Shown here: positions 14,510-19,311 of the stretch, piece by piece
Position numbering within the stretch: position 1 is the first letter of the stretch
How the letters are laid out: each line of letters begins with the position of its first letter
Source of the DNA: Betaproteobacteria bacterium UBA6910
Lineage (GTDB): Bacteria > Pseudomonadota > Gammaproteobacteria > Burkholderiales > UBA6910
Direction of reading: 5' to 3'
Assembly: GCA_002451065.1 (NCBI GenBank)
Contig: DKBC01000216.1
Location: 1 to 19,311 of the forward strand
Length of the DNA: 19,311 bases
Translations under genes and position numbers: made by a program
Notes under the pieces: model-generated
Told to the model about the DNA's origin: nothing
What the model saw: the letters and a program-made list of their open reading frames with translations, nothing else
Databases searched by the model: none

Positions 14510-15070
14510 ATGAACGACCGGCCGTTTGTCGACTATTACGAAGTCCTGCAGCTCAGCCCGAACGCGAGCGCCGAGACGGTGGAGCGCGTCTACCGGCTGC
14601 TGGCAAAACGGTACCACCCCGACAACCAGGACACGGGGGACGTCGAGAAGTTCACCGAACTCCACCAAGCCTTCGTAACGCTCTCAAATCCCGCTTCGCG
14701 CGCCCAATACGACGTGCGCTACGAGGAGAATCGGGCGCAGACCTGGAAGATCTTCAAACAGGAAGGGGCGAACGACAGGAGAGCCGACGATCAACGCTTG
14801 TTTCATGGGATCCTTTCGCTCCTCTACATTGCCCGCCGACGAGATCCGGAACAGGGAGGACTGGGCAGCGTCACGCTCGAGAGAAAGCTCGGCTGCCCTC
14901 GCGAGCACCTGGAATTTCCGATCTGGTATCTCAAACAGCGCGGACTGATTCAGCGACTCGAAAACGGATACCTCGCGATCACCGTCGACGGCATCGATTG
15001 GCTGGCCAAGGAAGATCGAGAGCTGCCCGCCAATAGCCTCCTACCGCAACCGGCCGCGACACAGCCATAA
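14510..15070 (+). CDS. J-domain protein with winged-helix-like C-terminal region
   Basis: This is a 186-residue Hsp70 co-chaperone candidate. Residues 7-70 are a J domain: [13 protein letters not shown], then the HPD tripeptide at 36-38 in RYHPDNQ, and the closing ASRAQYD. HPD is what stimulates Hsp70 ATPase activity, so the protein should be able to act on an Hsp70. There is no Gly/Phe region or zinc finger as in DnaJ. Residues 95-172 instead read like a winged helix ([53 protein letters not shown]), a fold used for DNA or protein binding. GGAGGGA at 14501-14507 sets the start. It stands alone, with an Hsp70 gene 2.4 kb downstream, but nothing in the sequence proves pairing. Confidence 0.88.
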   Translation: MNDRPFVDYYEVLQLSPNASAETVERVYRLLAKRYHPDNQDTGDVEKFTELHQAFVTLSNPASRAQYDVRYEENRAQTWKIFKQEGANDRRADDQRLFHGILSLLYIARRRDPEQGGLGSVTLERKLGCPREHLEFPIWYLKQRGLIQRLENGYLAITVDGIDWLAKEDRELPANSLLPQPAATQP

Positions 15071-15089
15071 GGAACCGACGAGACCAGGT

Positions 15090-15227
15090 CGTCTCACCCT
15101 GCAGATCCCCGCCCTGCTCGGGTGGAAGCACAGCGGCTTCAGCGCCTACCGGGGCGAACCCATCTCTCCCCACGACCGACGGGCCGGGAGAACCCGGCTC
15201 AATGCGTATGGCGCGACCAAGCCAAAG
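15090..15227 (+). mobile_element. Transposase scrap (IS91-like, C-terminal motif)
   Basis: Right after the J-domain gene one frame reads [20 protein letters not shown] then [15 protein letters not shown]. The W-x-H-S-G-F-S-x-Y-x-G-x-x-I-x-x-x-D-R pattern is typical of the C-terminal part of IS91/IS801-type transposases, where a conserved arginine-rich RY segment should follow but is lost here. There is no start and no catalytic part. The remainder of the gap to 15455 holds only leader sequence. Confidence 0.5.
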
Positions 15228-15363
15228 CCCTCAACTGACCACTGGACCCGGGCAGCTCCTCTCCCAAGAAATCCCCGATACAGCAACGGCCGCCAGACGC
15301 CGGTCATTCGTGCGTCAACCCAATTGGCAGACCCGTCTTCCTCGCGCTCCCGCCTCCTCCACG

Positions 15364-15370
15364 GTAGTCT
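15364..15370 (+). promoter_or_regulatory. Possible -10 element before the SDR gene
   Basis: GTAGTCT about 90 bases before the SDR start resembles GTAGCCT (9095) and GTAAGGT (14467), seen before other features. No good -35 lies 17 bases upstream (CTCGCG), so support is weak. A small GCCTC-GAGGC hairpin (15404-15420) is in the leader. Confidence 0.2.
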
Positions 15371-15455
15371 GTGTGTCTCGAGAAGCACCAAGAGAGCCGT
15401 CACGCCTCAAGCTCCGAGGCTGGGTACACACACAACAATCGGGAGGAGGCTCCAT

Positions 15456-16229
15456 ATGCAGGATTGTCCCGACGGCAAGGTCGCCCTCGTTACCGGCTCC
15501 GGGCAGGGGATCGGAAAGGCCATCGCCAGGAAGCTCTTGGAACTTGGGATGAAAGTGGTCATCGCTGACATCGACGGGGAAGCGGCCGACGAGGCGGCCT
15601 CGGAGCTCGGGTCAATCGGCCCCACGACCGTGGCCGTAGCGGATGTGGCGAGTGAAGAGGCGGTGGCCGGGTTGGTCGAACGTACCCTTTGCCATTTCGG
15701 GCGTTTGGACGGCCTGGTCAACAACGCGGGCAGGGCGAGCCCCCACTCCGCCCCCGTAGAGGAACTCCAGCTCGTCGATTGGGAGAGGGTCATCGGGACC
15801 AACCTGACCGGGGTCTTTCTCTGCACGAAACACGCAATCCCGGCCTTGCGCCGGAGCCGGGGCGCCATCGTGAACATCGGGTCCACCCGGGCGGTCCAGT
15901 CGGAACCACACACCGAGGCATACTCCGCAAGCAAGGGCGGGATCGTCGCCCTCACTCACGCACTGGCCGTGAGCCTGGGCCCTGATATCCGCGTCAACTG
16001 CGTCAGCCCCGGCTGGATCGCCGTGGATGACTGGAAGAAGGGAACCAAGCGGAAGCCTCCGGAACTTCGTCCCGAGGACCACGATCAGCACCCCGTCGGT
16101 CGCGTGGGCCGTCCTGCCGACGTTGCCGACCTCGTCGCCTTCCTCCTCTCCCCGCAGGCTCGGTTCATCACCGGCCAGCATTTCCTGGTGGACGGCGGAA
16201 TGACCCGCAAGATGATCTATGTTGACTAG
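15456..16229 (+). CDS. SDR family NAD(P)-dependent oxidoreductase
   Basis: This is a classical short-chain dehydrogenase/reductase of 257 residues, interconverting an alcohol and a ketone with NAD(H) or NADP(H). Marks are TGSGQGIG (13-20) for cofactor binding, an acidic D38 after VVIA that favours NAD, NNAG (89-92), S143, and the catalytic YSASK with Y156 and K160, then a family-like C-terminal GQHFLVDGG. The start at ATG 15456 is fixed by GGGAGGAGG six bases upstream; a longer in-frame extension to 15324 has no such signal. It appears to be a single gene. The substrate is unknown, and glucose/ribitol-type and 3-oxoacyl reductases share this architecture. Confidence 0.92.
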   Translation: MQDCPDGKVALVTGSGQGIGKAIARKLLELGMKVVIADIDGEAADEAASELGSIGPTTVAVADVASEEAVAGLVERTLCHFGRLDGLVNNAGRASPHSAPVEELQLVDWERVIGTNLTGVFLCTKHAIPALRRSRGAIVNIGSTRAVQSEPHTEAYSASKGGIVALTHALAVSLGPDIRVNCVSPGWIAVDDWKKGTKRKPPELRPEDHDQHPVGRVGRPADVADLVAFLLSPQARFITGQHFLVDGGMTRKMIYVD

Positions 16230-16269
16230 AAGACACCCTCACCAGTCCTGCAACGCTCTTCGGCACACC
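16230..16269. other. Short gap after SDR, nothing identified
   Basis: No terminator hairpin with a T run was seen between the SDR stop and the convergent toxin stub. Confidence 0.3.
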
Positions 16270-16359
16270 TCACGGAATCGGTCTATCGGCAAAGGGTCGC
16301 CAGAACCCTCCTTTCCCTTCATCAAGACAAGGTTTCGGGGCGCGGGCGACGGCGATCAT
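16270..16359 (-). pseudogene. Toxin-gene stub after the antitoxin
   Basis: An ATG at 16359 overlaps the antitoxin stop as ATGA, the usual coupling in type II toxin-antitoxin pairs. The frame begins MIAV, which is how many PIN-domain toxins open (MIAVDTN), but then reads ARAPKPCLDEGKG and stops after 29 residues. The essential Asp that should follow MIAV is absent. I infer that the toxin gene was deleted or replaced just after its fourth codon. The PIN identity rests on four residues plus the overlap, so it is only suggestive. Confidence 0.35.
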
Positions 16360-16613
16360 CGTCGCTTCACCGCCTCGGCCTGAACGGCCCGGTCCACATC
16401 CTCCAGCGATAACGGTTTCCCCTGATCGACCGATGGGGCATCCACAGGCTCCAGCGCGGTCGCCGGAAAGATCCGGGTCGGTTTGATCACGACCTCTGTG
16501 CCGCGACCGATGATGGAGAATTCAGTGCCCGCGTCCCCGTTGAGCCGGTCCCGGATCGTTTTGGGGAGGACGAGTTGACCCTTGCTCGCCAGCCCGACGG
16601 TCTTCGTGCGCAC
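16356..16613 (-). CDS. AbrB/MazE-type antitoxin, possible defective start
   Basis: This is a swapped-hairpin AbrB/MazE/SpoVT DNA-binding protein of about 83-85 residues: KTVGLASKGQLVLPKTIRDRL then GDAGTEFSIIGRGTEVVIKP, followed by a C-terminal LEDVDRAVQAEAVKRR that would bind the toxin. Family members start at MKTVGL. Here the M position is ACG (16605-16607), placed exactly six bases after GGAGGT, the expected spacing. The nearest legal start is GTG 16611-16613, which directly abuts GGAGGT and is too close for good initiation. Either the start has mutated from ATG, or ACG/GTG is used weakly. A 12-bp palindrome lies 50 bases upstream, and the ATGA-linked toxin frame is a stub. Confidence 0.8.
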   Translation of the reverse strand: MRTKTVGLASKGQLVLPKTIRDRLNGDAGTEFSIIGRGTEVVIKPTRIFPATALEPVDAPSVDQGKPLSLEDVDRAVQAEAVKRR

Positions 16614-16665
16614 ACCTCCGGGACAGCTACGGCATGTCAGCCCGACTGTTTCCACCACGCAATGA

Positions 16666-16677
16666 TTTCTGCAGAAA
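16666..16677. promoter_or_regulatory. Palindrome, possible antitoxin operator
   Basis: TTTCTGCAGAAA is a perfect 12-bp palindrome in the 250-base region between the minus-strand antitoxin and the plus-strand DUF2760 gene. AbrB/MazE proteins usually repress their own promoter by binding such sites, so it is a candidate operator. A 12-bp palindrome can also arise by chance. Confidence 0.25.
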
Positions 16678-16865
16678 ATGGCGCGCGCAACCCTCGTCGC
16701 TCTTGCACGGGACCCTCGAGACACGTGGACTCTCGGCGTTCCGGGAGCGAAGGAGATTACTTTCGTCGGCGCGTGCGTTACACTCAGGCGCAACCGCGGC
16801 CTGCGCCCCAGACCAAGGGCGAAAGGCTCTCGCTCACGAAGTCTGCCCCACCAAGGTGAAACCCG

Positions 16866-17483
16866 ATGAACCTGCTACTCACCATCCTCGTCCTCGCCCT
16901 GGCGGGAGTCCTCTTCTACACCCCGGGCGTCGAGCCCTACCGGCAGCCCTTCCGTTGGGCCGTCCTGATCCTCCTGGGGGTCTCTGTCATCCTAGAACTT
17001 GCCCGGCGCCGCGGCGAGGCGGAGCGGCGGACCGAGGCGGTCGAGCCAGTCCCGACCCCAGGGCCGCTTTCGCCTTCCCTGGAGGTCGCGGTTGAGGCCG
17101 GCGTCGTCCAGTTCCTTGCCCGGCTCCAAGAGAAGGGACGGTTGGTGGACTTCACGATGGACGACATTGCCCCCTACTCCAACGAGCAGATCGGCGCTGC
17201 GGCGCGGGTGGTCCACCAGGGATGCCGGGAGGTGCTCCAGGAGGCCTTCGACCTGCGGCCCGTGCACGGAGGCGAGGAGCGAGACACCGTGACCCTGTCC
17301 GGTGAGTACGATGCCGGCGTCTACCGACTGGTGGGGAAGGTCCCGGCGCACCCCCCGTACCGGGGGGTGGTCCTTCACCGGGGCTGGAAGACGACGCGGG
17401 TCGCACTCCCCCGGGTAGCCGAGGCCGCCTTGAAGGGGTCGGCGCGGGAGATCGTGGCGCCGGCTGAGGTGGAAATCGAATAG
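16866..17483 (+). CDS. DUF2760 family membrane-anchored protein
   Basis: This 205-residue protein of unknown function has two likely transmembrane segments (about 2-18 and 31-45) joined by a short loop, then a charged linker rich in Arg, Glu and Pro, and a soluble domain from about 75 to 200 that looks like DUF2760 (AGVVQFLARLQEKGRLVDF, then APYSNEQIGAAARVVHQGCR, VLQEAFDL, and the C-terminal SAREIVAPAEVEIE). DUF2760 genes are, in my recollection, typically found next to Hsp70-family genes, as here. The gene is followed by the Hsp70 after 26 bases. AAGGTGA sits before the ATG. The soluble part probably faces the cytoplasm and may bring the Hsp70 to the membrane; that is inference. Confidence 0.8.
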   Translation: MNLLLTILVLALAGVLFYTPGVEPYRQPFRWAVLILLGVSVILELARRRGEAERRTEAVEPVPTPGPLSPSLEVAVEAGVVQFLARLQEKGRLVDFTMDDIAPYSNEQIGAAARVVHQGCREVLQEAFDLRPVHGGEERDTVTLSGEYDAGVYRLVGKVPAHPPYRGVVLHRGWKTTRVALPRVAEAALKGSAREIVAPAEVEIE

Positions 17484-17509
17484 GACCGTCCGGTTCGAGG
17501 GACGCGCGC

Positions 17510-19311
17510 ATGGACAAACGCTACGTCGTGGGGATCGATCTCGGTACCTCCAATTCGGCCCTGGCCTATGCCGCCGCAGAGGCAGGGGCGCGAATCGAGG
17601 TCCTGCCGGTCACCCAACTCCTCTCCCTCCAGGGTTTGGGGGAAGCTGACATCCTTGCCTCGGCCTTATACCTGCCCACCGAGAGCGAGGCGGCGAGCGC
17701 CGCTCGGCTTCCCTGGGAGACGGGCCTCTCCGCGGGGGTCGTGGGCCAGTTTGCCCGTGAGCACGGGGCCCTGGTCCCGAACCGGCTCGTGACTTCCGCC
17801 AAGTCCTGGCTCTGCAACCCCCACGTGAGCCCGGACAAGCCCGTGCTGCCCTGGAAGTCCGACCTGGGGGAGCGCAAGGTCTCCGCCTTCGAGGCCTCGA
17901 CACGCTACCTGGAGCACCTGCGGCAGGCCTTCCAATGGACCCTGGGCCAGAGGGGCGAGGAGGCCGACCTCGCCTCCTGCGAGGTGGTCGTGACGGTGCC
18001 GGCCTCCTTCGACGAGGTCTCCCGCCTCCAGACCCACCGGGCGGCATCGGCGGCCGGCTGGGGGGAGGTGACGCTCCTCGAGGAGCAGCAGGCCGCCTTC
18101 TACCACTGGATCGAGGAGACGGGGGCCGCCTGGCGGGAGCACGTCCGACCCGGCGATGCGGTTCTGATCTGCGACGTCGGCGGCGGCACGGCGGATTTCA
18201 GCCTGGTGGCCGTCTCGGAAAAGGACGGGGTCCTCGAGCTCGAGAGGGTCAGCGTGGGCGACCACCTCCTGCTTGGCGGCGACAACATGGACCTCGCGCT
18301 GGCCTACGCCCTCCGGGCCGGCCTGGAGGCCCGGGCGCAGAAGATCGACAACGTCCAGTTCCTCTCCCTCATCCACTCCTGCCGGGCCGGGAAGGAAACC
18401 CTCTTCGCCGACGGTGCCCTTCCCGAGTTCCCGATCTCCGTGGCGACCCGGGGCTCGAGCCTGTTCGGAGGAACGATCACCACCGCCCTCTCCCGGGAGA
18501 CGCTCCGACAGGTCTTGGTGGACGGCTTCTTCCCCCTGACGGCCATCAACGAGCATCCCGCGCGGCGCCGGCAGGTCGGGCTCCAGGAGTTCGGGCTCGA
18601 CTACGCCTCCGATCCGGCCCTCGCCAGGCACCTGGCCTCCTTCCTGGCCCGCAGCTGGCAGAACGCGCGGTCCAGCGACGTACTGGCCGGCCTGGTGGAA
18701 GACCGGGTCCGCGAATCGACCGGCGTCGCGTTCCTTTGCCCCACCGCCGTGCTCTTCAACGGCGGCGTCTTCAAGGCCGCTCCACTGCGAGAGCGGATCC
18801 TGGAGCTCCTCCGACGCTGGAACGACGGGACTCCGGTCCGGGAGCTCGCGGGTTCCCACCTGGACCTCGCGGTGGCCAAGGGCGGAGCAGCCTACGCGCG
18901 GATCCTCGCCACCGGCGAGGGCATCCGGATCAAGGCCGGGACTGCCCGCTCCCACTACATCGGCCTCGAGACATCCATGCTGGCGGTGCCCGGCCTCCAG
19001 CCGCCCCTCAAGGCCGTGTGCGTGGTCCCCCAGGGGATGGAAGAGGGCTCCGAAGCGGGCCTTTCCGGCCGGGAGTTCGGGCTGATCACCGGGGAGCCGG
19101 TGGAGTTTCGCTTCTTCTCCTCCAGCGTCCGCGCCGGTGACGCCGTGGGGGACGTCGTAGAGGACGAGGAAGACCTGGAGGAAACCGCGAGCCTGGAGGT
19201 CGCCCTTCCTCCCCTGGAGGGGCGCTCGGGAGAGATGCTTCCCGTGTCGCTCCACTCCGTGGTGACGGAACTCGGAACCCTGGAGCTCTGGATGCGGCAC
19301 GAGGCCACGGG
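17510..19311 (+). CDS. Hsp70 family protein (DnaK/YegD-like), partial at right edge
   Basis: This is an ATP-dependent chaperone-type ATPase with an actin-like fold. The first 600 codons are in the window without a stop. Visible motifs are phosphate-1 GIDLGTSNS (8-16), a VVVTVPASFDEVSR segment, phosphate-2 DVGGGTADFSL (222-232), LLGGDNMDLAL and the adenosine-side AVLFNGGVFKA. The nucleotide-binding site therefore looks intact. It differs from DnaK in long insertions and a divergent C-terminal region ending in an acidic stretch (DVVEDEEDLEE). It follows the DUF2760 gene by 26 bases with GAGGGA before ATG 17510, so both are likely one operon, possibly with more genes beyond the edge. The C-terminal substrate domain is not fully visible. 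Confidence 0.9.
   Translation, partial: MDKRYVVGIDLGTSNSALAYAAAEAGARIEVLPVTQLLSLQGLGEADILASALYLPTESEAASAARLPWETGLSAGVVGQFAREHGALVPNRLVTSAKSWLCNPHVSPDKPVLPWKSDLGERKVSAFEASTRYLEHLRQAFQWTLGQRGEEADLASCEVVVTVPASFDEVSRLQTHRAASAAGWGEVTLLEEQQAAFYHWIEETGAAWREHVRPGDAVLICDVGGGTADFSLVAVSEKDGVLELERVSVGDHLLLGGDNMDLALAYALRAGLEARAQKIDNVQFLSLIHSCRAGKETLFADGALPEFPISVATRGSSLFGGTITTALSRETLRQVLVDGFFPLTAINEHPARRRQVGLQEFGLDYASDPALARHLASFLARSWQNARSSDVLAGLVEDRVRESTGVAFLCPTAVLFNGGVFKAAPLRERILELLRRWNDGTPVRELAGSHLDLAVAKGGAAYARILATGEGIRIKAGTARSHYIGLETSMLAVPGLQPPLKAVCVVPQGMEEGSEAGLSGREFGLITGEPVEFRFFSSSVRAGDAVGDVVEDEEDLEETASLEVALPPLEGRSGEMLPVSLHSVVTELGTLELWMRHEAT

Noticed and set aside
15146..15403. 85-codon minus-strand frame between the J-domain and SDR genes
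   Set aside because: No motif, no ribosome site, and it overlaps the transposase scrap and SDR leader on the other strand.
17666..19300. 544-codon minus-strand frame opposite the Hsp70 gene
   Set aside because: The Hsp70 frame carries all nucleotide-site motifs; the opposite frame is low-complexity Gly/Glu/Arg.
1..19311. tRNA, rRNA or CRISPR arrays
   Set aside because: No cloverleaf-like CCA or T-loop pattern, no rRNA-like blocks and no regularly spaced identical repeats were found by eye.

Overview
The window is high-GC bacterial DNA with dense coding, Shine-Dalgarno starts, ABC-type uptake genes and no introns. It reads as a mosaic. The left part (about 430-7954) is an intact, tightly packed six-gene operon on the minus strand. 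Its protein style and a short intergenic palindrome (4327-4344) look like Alphaproteobacteria of the Bradyrhizobium/Xanthobacteraceae type. The right part (about 8230-19311) is looser, with many broken genes. It resembles soil or subsurface lineages such as Methylomirabilota/Rokubacteria or Desulfobacterota-like bacteria. Both taxonomic impressions are inference from sequence style only; the window could be an island in one genome or an assembly join.

Left region: a transposase fragment runs off the left edge (1-237) and is followed by a strong imperfect inverted repeat (231-304). The minus-strand operon, read from 7954 down to 430, encodes two ABC permeases, an ABC ATPase, a periplasmic binding protein, hydantoinase subunit B and hydantoinase subunit A. 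Two junctions are ATGA overlaps, two gaps are under 20 bases, and one 108-base gap holds two hairpins. The likely job is import of a small amide, lactam or hydantoin-like compound followed by ATP-dependent ring opening or carboxylation. A good sigma70-like promoter (8251-8279) and a pair of ATTCATGAA boxes lie upstream.

Middle region: 8232-9680 is a graveyard. It holds a decayed REP-associated (Y1) transposase and what looks like the C-terminal ghost of a TRAP-type binding protein with internal stops. Then come a zinc-dependent alcohol dehydrogenase (9681-10760), a 650-base non-coding stretch with a dispersed repeat, a hairpin and a palindrome, a DUF169 protein (11415-12224), a 30-bp perfect palindrome that probably terminates transcription from both sides, and a class II aldolase/adducin-family protein on the minus strand (12502-13269).

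Right region: 13270-14509 has a possible hotdog-fold remnant, a second copy of the dispersed repeat and a frameshifted thermonuclease-like (SNase) pseudogene. Then follow a J-domain protein with a winged-helix-like tail (14510-15070), a transposase scrap (15090-15227), an SDR oxidoreductase (15456-16229), an AbrB/MazE-type antitoxin whose toxin partner is reduced to a stub, and a two-gene unit made of a DUF2760 membrane protein and an Hsp70-family ATPase that runs off the right edge. The DUF2760-Hsp70 pair and the orphaned antitoxin are the most interesting right-hand items. No tRNA, rRNA or CRISPR array was seen.
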